The translations under genes and the position numbers were made by a program. From Planctomycetota bacterium (lineage in GTDB: Bacteria; Planctomycetota; UBA1135; UBA2386), in NCBI GenBank assembly GCA_016713175.1, contig JADJPQ010000026.1, positions 248,001 through 312,000 on the forward strand: 64,000 nucleotides of DNA, in the 5' to 3' direction. How positions within the stretch are numbered: position 1 is the stretch's first letter; each line of letters opens with the position of its first letter. Positions 46,241-55,076 of this stretch are shown one piece after another. A model generated the notes under the pieces. It worked only from the letters and a program-made list of their open reading frames with translations. It searched no databases and had not been told where the DNA came from.

Positions 46241-47049
46241 TCGCCAGCGATCAGGCCCGAGGTCGGGGAGGACGCACTGGCGTAGAGCCGGCGCGGTATG
46301 CGCCCGGCGAGGAACGCGTCGCGGCCCGCCTCGGCCGCTGCCTTCATCGCCCGCGCCATCCGCACCGGGTCCTTCGCCAGCGCGACCCCGGTGTTCAGCA
46401 GGACGCCGACCGCGCCGAGTTCGAACGCCACCGCGACGTCGCTGGCAGTGCCGACACCGGCATCGACGATGACCGGGACCCTGGCGCGCTCGAGGATGAT
46501 CCGGATGTTGTTGGGATTCAGGATGCCCTGACCGCTGCCGATCGGCGCGCCAGCCGGCATCACCGCGGTGACCCCGGCGTCCTCGAGCCGCTGCGCCAGG
46601 ATCGGATCGTCGCTGGTGTAACACAGCACCGTGAAACCCTCCTTGACCAGCGCCTTGGCCGCCGCCAACGTGCCGATCGGGTCGGGCAGCAACGTCTGCT
46701 GGTCGCCGAGCACCTCGAGCTTGACCATGTCGCTGATGCCGAGTTCGCGGCCGAGCATGGCGGTGCGCACGGCGGTCTCGGCATCGAAACAGCCGGCCGT
46801 GTTCGGCAGCAGCGCGTAGCGGTCGCGCGGCAACCAATCGAGCAGCGACTTGCCGTTCGGCACGCCGACCTGCATCCGGCGCACCGCCACCGTGACGCAC
46901 TGGGTGCCCGACGCCGCCAACGCCAGGACCATGGTGTCCATGTCCGGGTACTTGCCGGTGCCGAGGAACAGCCGCGACGTGAAGGTGTACTTGCCGAGTT
47001 GCAGCGGAGGGTCGACGAGCGTCACGACCCCGATCGTGCGATCTGGCAT
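46237..47049 (-). CDS. thiG: Thiazole synthase ThiG
   Basis: Forms the thiazole phosphate ring of thiamine from deoxyxylulose phosphate, dehydroglycine and ThiS-thiocarboxylate. The 270-residue TIM-barrel has the YTFTSRLFLGTGKY start, a VAVRRMQ segment, LPNTAGCFDAETAVRTA, KLEVLGDQQTLLPDP, the AVMPAGAPIGSGQGI loop, and DAGVGTASDVAVAFELGA. The start at 47049 puts the family N-terminus in register. No thiS, thiH/O or TPP riboswitch was found beside it. Its start lies 28 bases from the retron non-coding RNA on the other strand. Confidence 0.94.
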   Translation of the reverse strand: MPDRTIGVVTLVDPPLQLGKYTFTSRLFLGTGKYPDMDTMVLALAASGTQCVTVAVRRMQVGVPNGKSLLDWLPRDRYALLPNTAGCFDAETAVRTAMLGRELGISDMVKLEVLGDQQTLLPDPIGTLAAAKALVKEGFTVLCYTSDDPILAQRLEDAGVTAVMPAGAPIGSGQGILNPNNIRIILERARVPVIVDAGVGTASDVAVAFELGAVGVLLNTGVALAKDPVRMARAMKAAAEAGRDAFLAGRIPRRLYASASSPTSGLIAGE

Positions 47050-47076
47050 CGGCTGGCACAAGGGCCATACTGCTGC

Positions 47077-47090
47077 CGCCCGTGCTCTTG
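47077..47090 (+). repeat. Retron inverted repeat a1
   Basis: CGCCCGTGCTCTTG, exact reverse complement of the a2 copy at 47217-47230. In retrons a1 and a2 pair to bring the branching G next to the start of reverse transcription. Confidence 0.75.
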
Positions 47091-47216
47091 GCCGGAGAAG
47101 CGGTCCCACGACCACCTTCTCTCTCCGGGGCTACCCCGGGGGATTCCCGCTGCGACCTTCCGACGCCGGACCGTGGGCGGCAGCCACCGCCACTTGTCCG
47201 TGCCCGACACGTCACG

Positions 47217-47230
47217 CAAGAGCACGGGCG
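47217..47230 (+). repeat. Retron inverted repeat a2
   Basis: CAAGAGCACGGGCG, exact reverse complement of a1. It ends 6 bases before the reverse transcriptase start codon. A 14-bp exact match at this spacing is not expected by chance in a 64-kb window. Confidence 0.75.
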
Positions 47231-47236
47231 TTCCTC

Positions 47237-48570
47237 ATGCCAACCCGCCAGCGAGTTCGCCAACGCCAGGGACGGCTCGCCGCCGCGGCGATCCTGGCCG
47301 GACCGTTCGAACCGCGCCCCATCACCCGTGCCCTGGCACGGCTCGGGCCCCGCCTGAACTCCGCGTTGTGGCGACTCGGATCGGTCATCGCACGGCACTT
47401 CGTGGCGCGGCCGGACGAACCCGAACTGGCGGCGTTCCTGCAGGGGAATGCCGGCTTCCGGCGCGCCTTCGCCGGGATCCATCCGCGTCTCGAGGACTTG
47501 CCGACACCGGTGATGGAACCCGCGTTGGGTCCACCACGAACCTGGCCGGTACCGCCGATCCACACCGCCGGCGAGCTGGCGCGTTGGCTCGACCTCGATC
47601 CGGCGGAATTGCGCGGCCTCGCGCGGCAATGGCGGCGCGACGTCGGAACGCGCCCGACGCGCTGCCAGCACTATCACTACCAGTGGATTCCCCGCCGCGG
47701 TCGGTTGCCGCGGCTCTTGGAAGCGCCCAAGTCACGCATGAAGAACTGCCAGCACCGGATCCTGACCGGCATCCTGGCGCACATTCCCGCTCACCCGGCG
47801 GCGCACGGTTTCGTCCGCGGCCGCGATTGCCGTTCGCACGCGACCCCGCACGTCGGCCGCGACTGCGTGCTGCGAATGGATGTCGCCGACTTCTTCCCGT
47901 CGCTGCGCCGGGCGCGCGTGCAAGCGGTGTTCGCGACGGCGGGCTACCCGCGCGCCGTTGCGGGCCTGCTCGCCGACCTCTGCACGACCAGGACGCCGAC
48001 GGCCGTACGCGAACAGGAACTCGGCGACTGCCGCCGGCAGAAGCGCGGGCACTGCGCGCGATGCTGGCCGAACGCCATCTGCCACAAGGCGCACCGACGT
48101 CGCCCGCCCTCGCCAATCTGTGCGCGTTCCGGCTCGACCGCCGGCTGCACGGACTGGCCGACCGCTTTGCCGCGACCTACACCCGCTACGCCGACGATCT
48201 GGTGTTCTCCGGCGATGGCGAGTTCGCGCGCGCGGTCGACCGCGGCGCCGATCGCGTGGCCGCGATCCTGCTGGCCGAAAGACTGCGCGTAGCCCACCGC
48301 AAGACTCGGGTGCTGCGCCGCGGCACAGCTCAGTCGGTGTGCGGACTGATCGTCAACGACCGGGTCTCGATCCCGCGCCGCGAACGCGAACGGCTCGAGG
48401 CCATCCTGCACAACAGCGTCCGCTTCGGGCCCGCAACCCAGAATCGGGCCGGCGTGCCAGACTTCCGCGCCTGGCTGCTCGGCCACCTGGCTCGCGTGAC
48501 CTGGCTGCATCCGACGCTCGGAGCGCGGCTGCGCTGCCTGTTCGAACGCATCGACTGGTCGCCGCCGTGA
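47237..48570 (+). pseudogene. Retron-type reverse transcriptase, reading frame interrupted once
   Basis: About 444 residues in total if one frame change near 48010-48040 is bridged. First frame (from ATG 47237): an N-terminal extension (ARLGPRLNSALWRLGSVIA), HYHYQWIPRRG, LLEAPKSRMKNCQ (RT motif 1), HGFVRGRD, SHATPHVG (the retron A..H motif), and LRMDVADFFPSL with the first catalytic Asp. Second frame: LPQGAPTSPALANL, TRYADDLVFSG (catalytic YADD at 48187-48198), the SVCGLIVND segment that corresponds to the retron VTG motif, and FDRxDW-like end FERIDWSPP. Motifs match a retron RT clade, resembling the myxobacterial Mx162-type proteins as I recall them. The two halves are clearly one gene. Whether the frame break is real decay or a consensus error is open. 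It would reverse-transcribe the upstream RNA. Confidence 0.85.
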
Positions 48571-48638
48571 CCCGTTCGGTACGCACGATCCCCGCGCGGC
48601 GACTACGATGCGGCGCTCCCGTCCTCCGAGATCCCGCC

Positions 48639-49718
48639 ATGAACCACCCGTTTGCGCTCGCCACGAGTCTGTTGCTCTCGCTGCCACTGCTGGCCCAGCA
48701 GAAGGTCCTGCCCCCGGGCATGGATCACGTCGAAGGTCCGCTGGTCTACACCTACCCGTTCGGCCGCGCCGATGGCGCGATGCAGGTGCTGGTCGACGGC
48801 GACCGCCTGACGATGGCGCAAGGCGTCATCACCGGCATCAGCTTCCGACCGAGCCAGGTCACATCCACGCAGATCGGCACCGGCTACACCAAGAACTATC
48901 GCATCACCGCGTACACCGTGACGCGCCCGGCTTCGATGATGGTCACGGATCCGGTCACCAACATCGGTGGCGCCCCCGGCACCGTTGTCTTCAACGGCCC
49001 GGTCACGTTGCCGAACTCCGGGATCCTGACGCAGCAGCCCGCGCCGTTCCTGATCCCGATGCCATTCAGCGCGCCCTACCCGTTCGATGGCAGCCAAGGC
49101 AACCTGCTGCTGCTGATCGAGACCACCGACCTGACACCGGTACCAAGCCTCTATCGCATCGACGCGGTCAACTTCCGGAACACCACGGTCACCGGCCTGG
49201 TCAGCGACATCGACCCGAACGGCGGCTGCCCCGGCGCCGGCGGTTCGCTGTCGATCGCGACCGCGGAAGCCCAGGCCATCGTCGGCGGGGTGATCGACAC
49301 GACGATCACCTCGACCACGAATGGCGCGTTCCCGGTGGCGCTGGCGACGCTGTCGCTCGCCTGGCAACCGACCGACCTGACGCCGTTCGGGTTGCCCGGC
49401 TGCTCGAGCTTCGGTGGACTCGGGTTCGCGCTCCAGTTCCTGTTCGAGAACGGCGGCGGCGGCTATCCGCATGCGCTGTGGAACGTGCCGGTCGATCCGA
49501 TCTTCGAGGGCGTCGCGCTCTACACCCAGGTTCTCGGCATCCCGCCGAGCAACACGCTGGCCGGTGCGGCGTTGAGCCAGGGCCAGGCGATCCGGATCGG
49601 CTCCAGTTCGTTCCCGGCGCAGAAGATGATGGCGGCGTTCCGCAGCAGCACGGGCTGGTTCATCGGCACCGCCGGTGAGTTCACGCCGGTCATCCTGTTC
49701 GACGGCGTGTTCCCGTAG
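48639..49718 (+). CDS. Secreted protein of unknown function
   Basis: A 359-residue predicted secreted protein. The ATG at 48639 gives a signal peptide (MNHPFALATSLLLSLPLLA, cleavage near LAQQ). The mature part is beta-rich with Thr/Gly/Pro-rich strands (LVYTYPFGRADGAMQV, PFLIPMPFSAPYPFDG), then LPGCSSFGG and a late LFENGGGGYPHALWNVPV. The style resembles other secreted proteins of planctomycete genomes. It starts 69 bases after the reverse transcriptase on the same strand, but nothing in it resembles a known retron effector. Confidence 0.8.
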   Translation: MNHPFALATSLLLSLPLLAQQKVLPPGMDHVEGPLVYTYPFGRADGAMQVLVDGDRLTMAQGVITGISFRPSQVTSTQIGTGYTKNYRITAYTVTRPASMMVTDPVTNIGGAPGTVVFNGPVTLPNSGILTQQPAPFLIPMPFSAPYPFDGSQGNLLLLIETTDLTPVPSLYRIDAVNFRNTTVTGLVSDIDPNGGCPGAGGSLSIATAEAQAIVGGVIDTTITSTTNGAFPVALATLSLAWQPTDLTPFGLPGCSSFGGLGFALQFLFENGGGGYPHALWNVPVDPIFEGVALYTQVLGIPPSNTLAGAALSQGQAIRIGSSSFPAQKMMAAFRSSTGWFIGTAGEFTPVILFDGVFP

Positions 49719-49727
49719 CGCCTGGGT

Positions 49728-50255
49728 TCACTGGAACAGGAGCGCCAGCCGGATCGTGCCGGCGAACGCACCGAGCGCTGCAAACAGCGTCACCGGCATC
49801 ACGCGACCGCGCAGATGTGCCGCCGACTCGCCGCGCCAGAACCAGGCCATCGCCAGCAGGAAGCAGGTGAAGTTGCAGGCCATCGCGTCGACGCCCATCG
49901 TCCACGGCACGAACCCGTGCGCGAGCGCGCGTGAGCCGCCCTCGACGCCCGGCCAAGGCAGGCCGGCGATCCGATCGACCGGATGTTCGCCCGGAGCGGG
50001 GTGCCCGTGCATCCACGGTCGACTGGCCAGCGGGAACACCGCAACCAGCATGGTCAGCATCGTCGCCGCAAACGCACTGCCGATCGTCACGAACGACCGC
50101 ACGGCCGACAGGGAGTCACTGCGGTGGCGACGAACCAGGATGCCAATGCCGAGCCAAACCGGAATACCGAGCATCAGCCAGAACACGCTGTCGGCGGTCG
50201 CCGCGAGCAGAGCGTACGCGCAGCCGAGCAAGCCAAGGGCAGCAGGGTTCTTCAT
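49728..50255 (-). CDS. Small integral membrane protein of unknown function
   Basis: A 175-residue protein with about four to five hydrophobic segments: residues 6-40 (LGLLGCAYALLAATADSVF and LMLGIPVWLGIGILV), then about 55-75, 115-135 and 145-170. A loop rich in His, Pro and Gly (WMHGHPAPGEHPVDR) separates them. No family motif is recognised. The start at 50255 overlaps the stop of the upstream sigma-factor frame by four bases (ATGA), so the two were probably co-translated. Confidence 0.7.
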   Translation of the reverse strand: MKNPAALGLLGCAYALLAATADSVFWLMLGIPVWLGIGILVRRHRSDSLSAVRSFVTIGSAFAATMLTMLVAVFPLASRPWMHGHPAPGEHPVDRIAGLPWPGVEGGSRALAHGFVPWTMGVDAMACNFTCFLLAMAWFWRGESAAHLRGRVMPVTLFAALGAFAGTIRLALLFQ

Positions 50256-50884
50256 GGCGGTAGGTGAGCGTATCGCCCGAAGTCCCGGTCGGAAATCACC
50301 GAGGCGTCGAGGTCCCAACGCCCTGCCAAGGCTGGCTGACGACCAACGGCACGGTCGCGGCGGCAACCCGACCACTCACACGCGTAACGCCAACGCGGCG
50401 CCGCGGTCTCGCCGCTGCAACCGCACAGTTCGCCGATCGCGCGGGAACTCAGTTCCTCGAACACGTGCAGCACGACGACCTCGCGCTGTTCGATCGGCAG
50501 CGCCGCCAGCGCCACCTGCACCGACAACGTGCGTTCGCCGCGCATCGCCGCGACCATCGGCCCGTCTTCTTTCCGCCGGAACTTCGTCGCGTCCGGCGAC
50601 TGGCTGCGGTCGCGGGCGTCGGTGCAGATCGCGGGCTCGGTTCAGCGTCACCGTCAGCAGCCATCCACGCGGGGCGTCCGGGCAGGTCTGCTGCCGCGCC
50701 AGGGCCAGCAACGCCTCCTGCAGCACGTCCTCGGCCGCGGCCGCGTCGCCGAGCAGATGCCAGGCGGCGTTGAACACCGCGGCAGCGTGCGCGGAGAACG
50801 CACCGAGCAGGACCGTTTGGGGATCACGACAGGAAGGACGCCTGGCGCCTGCATCTGGTCTGGCGATTCGTTGAGATGCGCCAC
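50252..50884 (-). pseudogene. ECF-type sigma factor, frame interrupted at least once
   Basis: Region 2 is readable in one frame: ALAFSAHAA-like start with VFNAAWHLLGD, AEDVLQEALLALARQQTC, GWLLTVTLNRARDLHRR. Region 4 continues in another frame: LAALPIEQREVVVLHVFEEL, then SSRAIGELCGCSGETAAPRW. The switch lies near a run of A/G at about 50568-50575. A second switch near 50815 (CCCC, AAA) would be needed to reach a start; GTG at 50884, reading MAHLNESPDQMQAP, is a plausible start. If the breaks are sequencing errors this is a normal small ECF sigma factor coupled to the membrane-protein gene that follows; otherwise it is inactive. Confidence 0.7.
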
Positions 50885-50954
50885 ACCTGGACGGAATCCG
50901 CGCTGCGGCCCGATTCGCTATCCTTCGGATCCGCCTAACCGTCAGACCACCCTC

Positions 50955-51887
50955 ATGCGATACCTCGAGCTCGCTCCGACGTTCGCTTCGCCGTTCCTGG
51001 CGGCGCTCTTCCTGTCCGCGGTCACCGCCCAGTCCCCCAGTCCTGACCCGACTGGCACACCGGAACAACAGGCCCAGGAACCCGAGCCGGCCGGGGCCGG
51101 ACTGGCGCCCACGGCTGGATTCGACGACTTCGGCGACCGGCTCGAGGTCCACCGCGAACAGGAACCGTCGGATCGTCCGCGCCGCTGGTTCGGCCGCGGT
51201 GAACTCGCGTTCGGGTGGGCCAGTCTCGACCTCGACGCCGGGCGACTCGGCCGCGACCGCGACGAAGGCTCGGCCGCGCTGCGGTTCGATCTGCAGGCGA
51301 TGCCCGAGCGCTGGCTCGGCGGCGGCCTCACGTTCGAGCTGCTCGGCAGCGCCGACCTGTTCGAGGGCCAGACGATCGACAACGGTGCGGCGTTGGCGCC
51401 CGCCGACGCGGCCTTCAGCATGATCGATCTGGACGCCCACGTGACCTTGGCCCCCATCGCGACCAGTCGCTTCGCACTGCCCATCCAGATCGGACCGTGG
51501 ATCCAGAGCGGCACCCTCGACTACGACGATGCCAACGCGACCTACGAGTTCGCCACCATCGGCCTGCGCGTCGGCGTTCGCCCCGAATGGACGATCGTGC
51601 GCTCGCGGCGCACCGACGTCACGCTGTATTGCGGCGCGACCTTCGGCGTCGGCGGCACGCTGCTCGACGAAGACATCGTCGACCGCGAGGAGTCGTACGA
51701 CAGCTCGGCGACGCAGTTCCGCGCCGAGGGCGGCATCCGCTGCGGCCTGGGCGCCTTCACCATCGGCCTCGGCTACGTCTATTCCGACACGCGGATCGAC
51801 GACAGCGATCCGGAGAACGGCCGCAGCCTGCCCGACATCGACTTCGACGCCAGCATGTTCCTGCTCACGATCGGTGGGCGGTTCTGA
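50955..51887 (+). CDS. Predicted outer-membrane beta-barrel protein
   Basis: A 310-residue protein with a signal peptide (MRYLELAPTFASPFLAALF, cleavage near VTAQ), then a Pro/Glu-rich spacer. The rest alternates amphipathic strands with turns, e.g. FGRGELAFGWASLDLDAG, GGGLTFELLGSADLF, TIGLRVGVRPEWTIV, GLGAFTIGLGYVYSDT and a closing FLLTIGGRF, whose terminal Phe is usual for outer-membrane barrels. Function (channel, adhesin or receptor) is unknown. Its last 23 bases overlap the 3' end of the gene on the other strand. Confidence 0.8.
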   Translation: MRYLELAPTFASPFLAALFLSAVTAQSPSPDPTGTPEQQAQEPEPAGAGLAPTAGFDDFGDRLEVHREQEPSDRPRRWFGRGELAFGWASLDLDAGRLGRDRDEGSAALRFDLQAMPERWLGGGLTFELLGSADLFEGQTIDNGAALAPADAAFSMIDLDAHVTLAPIATSRFALPIQIGPWIQSGTLDYDDANATYEFATIGLRVGVRPEWTIVRSRRTDVTLYCGATFGVGGTLLDEDIVDREESYDSSATQFRAEGGIRCGLGAFTIGLGYVYSDTRIDDSDPENGRSLPDIDFDASMFLLTIGGRF

Positions 51888-52362
51888 ATCGAGTCGATCG
51901 CAGCAGGGCATCCAGATGCGGCAACCCGCCGCGCGCCAACGGCACTCCCGGCGCGACCAGGACCGCCCGCAATTCGTCGAGCAGGACCCGGAAACACGCC
52001 TCGTCACCTGGGAACTTGCGGACCACGTCGACCACCAGCCGGCATTCCTGACTGAACGCCTCCGGCCGGCGGTCGGCCTCGGCGGCCAGCCGGCGGCGCA
52101 CGTCGTCGATCACCCGCGCAATCGCGACCCCGCTGGCATCGCGAACCTCGGCAGGCAACGGTGGCGGCACCGCGTCCCGCAGCCGGACCAGGGCATCGAC
52201 ACCGCCATCCGCACGCAGCTGTCGCGCCAGTTCGGCCAGGGACACGACATCGCTGGCAATCACGCCTGCCCCCGTGCCGCGACGATGGCGCCGCACCAGC
52301 ACCACGGCAACCGAGCCGGCGGCCGCCACGGCAACGGCCATGATCCACAACGGAGCATTCAC
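51865..52362 (-). CDS. Small membrane-anchored protein of unknown function
   Basis: A 165-residue protein. The GTG at 52362 gives an N-terminal TM helix (NAPLWIMAVAVAAAGSVAVV) followed by RRHRR. The cytoplasmic remainder is helical and charged, with LAELARQLRADGGVDALVRL and KFPGDEACFRVLLDELRAVL. No known family is recognised. It lies just downstream of the biotin carrier gene on the same strand, which hints at but does not establish a shared role. Confidence 0.6.
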   Translation of the reverse strand: MNAPLWIMAVAVAAAGSVAVVLVRRHRRGTGAGVIASDVVSLAELARQLRADGGVDALVRLRDAVPPPLPAEVRDASGVAIARVIDDVRRRLAAEADRRPEAFSQECRLVVDVVRKFPGDEACFRVLLDELRAVLVAPGVPLARGGLPHLDALLRSTRFRTAHRS

Positions 52363-52409
52363 GGCCTGACGATCCGGAGAACCGTCAGGCCGTGCCGGGA
52401 AATCGAGGA

Positions 52410-52910
52410 TTACTCCAGTTCGAGCAGCAACGCGCCGTTGGCGACCGCTTCGCCCTGTTTGCACAGCACGCGGGTGACCTTGCCCGCGGCCTCCGCGGCC
52501 AGCGGATTCTGCATCTTCATCGCTTCGAGCACGACGAGCGTCTGCCCCTCGGCAACCTGGTCGCCGACCGCGACCTTGACGGCCACGACGATGCCCGGCA
52601 TCGCCGCCCGCAGTTCCTGCTTGCCGCCGCCCTTCTGGCCCACGACCGCATGCGCCGCGCGTTCCCGTTCGTCCTCGACGTGCACCTGGAAACGCTCACC
52701 GACCATCTGCAAGGCAACCTTCTCGCCCTGCACGTCGGCCATCACGTCGTAACTCCGACCATCGACCAGCAGCGAGAACGCCGCACCATCGCCGATCAAC
52801 GACAGATCGAGCTGGAACGTCCGGTCGCCGCGGCGCGCCATCAGACGATCGCCATGCCGTTCGATCGCGAACTCGCATTCCTCGCCATCCAGCTTGCAGA
52901 AGTACTTCAT
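52410..52910 (-). CDS. Biotin carboxyl carrier protein of an acyl-CoA carboxylase
   Basis: A 166-residue protein. The C-terminal 75 residues are a biotinyl domain: MPGIVVAVKVAVGDQVAEGQ and LEAMKMQNPL, with the biotin-accepting Lys near residue 131. The N-terminal 95 residues are beta-rich (FQLDLSLIGDG, FSLLVDGRSYDV, FQVHVEDERERA) and resemble the BT domain of propionyl-CoA carboxylase alpha subunits rather than AccB. The ATG overlaps the biotin carboxylase stop by four bases. The carboxyltransferase partner is likely the gene at 59.7-61.3 kb. Confidence 0.88.
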   Translation of the reverse strand: MKYFCKLDGEECEFAIERHGDRLMARRGDRTFQLDLSLIGDGAAFSLLVDGRSYDVMADVQGEKVALQMVGERFQVHVEDERERAAHAVVGQKGGGKQELRAAMPGIVVAVKVAVGDQVAEGQTLVVLEAMKMQNPLAAEAAGKVTRVLCKQGEAVANGALLLELE

Positions 52911-54403
52911 CGGCCGGTCCTCCGCAGTCGTTCGGCGCGTCCCAGCAAACCCCATCGCGGCGTGATCGACGCCGCCGCCGTCGCCTCCGCCGAACGGGCA
53001 CCGGCCCGTTCCTGCACCAGGAAGCGCGCTGCTGCCGCCGCCAGCATCGCCAGCTCGCGCCGCGACGCCGCCGCCTTCTTCGGGATCCGCTCCAGGATGC
53101 CGGTGTCGTAGTCGCCGCCCTGGAACTCGTCGCTCGCCAGCGTCCGCAACGCCACCGGCAGCGAAGTCGCGACGCCGACGATCCGCAATTCGCGCAGCGC
53201 CCGCTGGCAGCGCGCGATCGCCTGGGCGCGGTCCTCGCCCCAGACCACCAGCTTGGCCAGCATGCTGTCGTAGAACGGCGTCACCTCGAGGCCGCGGAAC
53301 AGCGCACTGTCGAGCCGCACGCCCGGTCCGCCGGGCAGGCTCAGGCGCGTGATCAGGCCGAGCGACGGGAAGTAGTTCTCCGGATCCTCGGCGTTGACGC
53401 GCACTTCGATCGCATGGCCGCGCGGCTCGGGCACCGGCGCGAGCTTCTCGCCGGCGCCGATGCGGATCTGCTCCCGCACCAGGTCGACGCCAAAGCGCAT
53501 CTCGGTGACCGGATGCTCGACCTGCAACCGGGTGTTCATCTCCAGGAAGTAGAACCGCCCGCCCGAGAACAGGAACTCGACGGTGCCGGCGCCGACGTAG
53601 CCGACGGCGCGCGCCAACTGGCAGGCAGCGTCGCCCATCGCCTTGCGGATCGCCGGGGTCAACGCCGCGCACGGCGACTCCTCGACCAGCTTCTGATGGC
53701 GGCGTTGCACCGAACACTCGCGTTCGCCATACGAGACGACGTTGCCGTGCTTGTCGGCGAGCACCTGGATCTCGACGTGGCGCGGCCGGGTGACGAACTT
53801 CTCCAGGTAGACGCGATCGTCGCCGAACGCGCCCTTCGCTTCGGCGCGCGCCATGTGGAACGCCTCGAGCAGCTGGCTCTCGTCGCGGACGATCCGGATG
53901 CCCTTGCCGCCACCGCCGGCCGCCGCCTTCAGCATCACCGGGTAGCCGACCTGCAGCGCCGCCGCCTTCAACCGCGGTTCATCGACGTCTTCCTGCAGGC
54001 CCGGCACCAGCGGCACGCCGGCCTTCTGCGCGATCTTGCGCGCCTCGACCTTGTCGCCCATCGCCAGGATCGCCGCGGGCGGCGGCCCGAGGAACTCGAT
54101 CTTGTGGTCCAGGCAGGCCTGCGAGAAGTCCTCGTTCTCGGACAAGAAGCCGTAGCCCGGATGGATCGCATCGGCGCCCGCACTCCTGGCTGCGGCGATG
54201 ATCTTGCCGATGTCGAGGTAGCTCTCGGCGGGCTTGCTGCCGCCGATGTGCACGGCGTGGCTGGCGCGGCGCACGTGCAGGGCGTTGCGGTCGGCGTCGG
54301 AGTAGACGGCGACCGTTTCGATGCCCATCTCCTGGGCGGTGCGGATCACGCGCAGCGCGATCTCGCCGCGGTTGGCCACGAGGATGCGTTGGAACAACGG
54401 CAT
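52907..54403 (-). CDS. Biotin carboxylase subunit of an acyl-CoA carboxylase
   Basis: A 498-residue ATP-grasp enzyme that carboxylates biotin with bicarbonate and ATP. It has the family start FQRILVANRGEIALRVIRTA, AIHPGYGFLSENEDF, AAGGGGKGIR (ATP loop), EKFVTRPRHVEIQV, ERECSVQRRHQKLVEESP, FLEMNTRLQVEHPVTE and AIEVRVNAEDP. The start at 54403 gives a normal N-terminus. The length is slightly above AccC (about 450), the excess being Ala-rich C-terminal sequence. Biotin carrier and carboxylase are separate genes here instead of one fused PCC alpha subunit. Confidence 0.94.
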   Translation of the reverse strand: MPLFQRILVANRGEIALRVIRTAQEMGIETVAVYSDADRNALHVRRASHAVHIGGSKPAESYLDIGKIIAAARSAGADAIHPGYGFLSENEDFSQACLDHKIEFLGPPPAAILAMGDKVEARKIAQKAGVPLVPGLQEDVDEPRLKAAALQVGYPVMLKAAAGGGGKGIRIVRDESQLLEAFHMARAEAKGAFGDDRVYLEKFVTRPRHVEIQVLADKHGNVVSYGERECSVQRRHQKLVEESPCAALTPAIRKAMGDAACQLARAVGYVGAGTVEFLFSGGRFYFLEMNTRLQVEHPVTEMRFGVDLVREQIRIGAGEKLAPVPEPRGHAIEVRVNAEDPENYFPSLGLITRLSLPGGPGVRLDSALFRGLEVTPFYDSMLAKLVVWGEDRAQAIARCQRALRELRIVGVATSLPVALRTLASDEFQGGDYDTGILERIPKKAAASRRELAMLAAAAARFLVQERAGARSAEATAAASITPRWGLLGRAERLRRTGR

Positions 54404-54485
54404 GGGGGTCGGGAAGGGTAGCGCCCGGCGGCGCAGTTCCAACGGCGCAAGCCCGTCGGCCAGTCGAGGGGACCACGAGAACGGG

Positions 54486-55076
54486 TCAGTTCGCGTCGGT
54501 GGGTCGACTCGGGTCGGGGCTCACACCATCGTAGACCTCGGCCAGAGGCAACTCACAGTCGACTTCGGGCAACGGGATCACCGCGGCATCCGAATGCACT
54601 TCGCGCACGAACCCATGCTCACCACGGCGCCAGGCAACGACCCTGTGGATCTGCTGCTCGATCAGCAAGTAGACCGCCAGCGACGGGACGGTCAGGTAGG
54701 CGTCGCACTTCTCTCCTTCATCGGTTCGCCGGGTCGACGCCGAAACGACCTCGACCACGACCACCGGCTGATCCTGGTAGGAGTCCGTCGGGGGATTGGG
54801 CCGACAAACCACCTGTGCGTCGGGATAGTAGAAACGAGTCTGCGTCGGAGACTGAATCCGGACTTTCGTGTCGGAATTGAAGGCGCGGCAAGGACGTCCA
54901 CGCAGCCGACCCACCAGCGCACCCAGCAAGTTCGTGGCGATCTGGTTGTGGACGTTGCTGGCGCCGCTCATCGCGTAGACCGCGCCGCCCAAGTACTCAT
55001 GACGCACCGACGACCGCAGTTCGCCGGCAAGGTAGTCCCTGATCGGAACCAGCCTGGCGTTCGTGATCTCGGACAC
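54486..55076 (-). CDS. Uma2-family putative restriction-endonuclease-like protein
   Basis: A 196-residue protein. The GTG at 55076 (reading MSEITNARLVPIRDYLAGE) gives the family N-terminus. The PD-(D/E)XK-like core has HEYLGGAVYAMSGASNVHNQI, YYPDAQVVC, then VVVVEVVSASTRRTDEGEKCDAYL and VYLLIEQQIHRVVAW. Uma2 proteins are common in cyanobacteria and planctomycetes; most have no known biological role, and the family is predicted to be nuclease-like. Confidence 0.88.
   Translation of the reverse strand: MSEITNARLVPIRDYLAGELRSSVRHEYLGGAVYAMSGASNVHNQIATNLLGALVGRLRGRPCRAFNSDTKVRIQSPTQTRFYYPDAQVVCRPNPPTDSYQDQPVVVVEVVSASTRRTDEGEKCDAYLTVPSLAVYLLIEQQIHRVVAWRRGEHGFVREVHSDAAVIPLPEVDCELPLAEVYDGVSPDPSRPTDAN

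Larger units (their letters stand above)
47077..47230 (+). ncRNA. Predicted retron msr-msd non-coding RNA
   Basis: A perfect 14-bp inverted repeat (a1 at 47077-47090, a2 at 47217-47230) encloses 126 bases of structured sequence, and the reverse transcriptase ATG follows 6 bases after a2. This is the known retron layout. The 5' part (msr-like) has short stems, including CCGGGG-CTA-CCCCGG and a GAGAAG/CTTCTC stem. The 3' part (msd-like) can form a long imperfect hairpin: GACG, CGGAC and GTGGGCGG pair in turn with CCGCCAC, GTCCG and CGTC. The G just after a1 (47091) is the natural candidate for the 2'-OH branch point. The RNA and its DNA product are predicted from layout only. Confidence 0.7.

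Noticed and set aside
47050..47236. TPP riboswitch controlling thiG in the same intergenic region
   Set aside because: The minus strand lacks the CTGAGA and ACCTGATCTGG-type conserved elements; the structure and inverted repeat fit the plus-strand retron layout.
48639..49718. Secreted protein after the reverse transcriptase as retron effector
   Set aside because: It has a signal peptide and a beta-rich exported fold like other secreted proteins here; no toxin, nuclease, membrane-pore or NTPase motif was seen.
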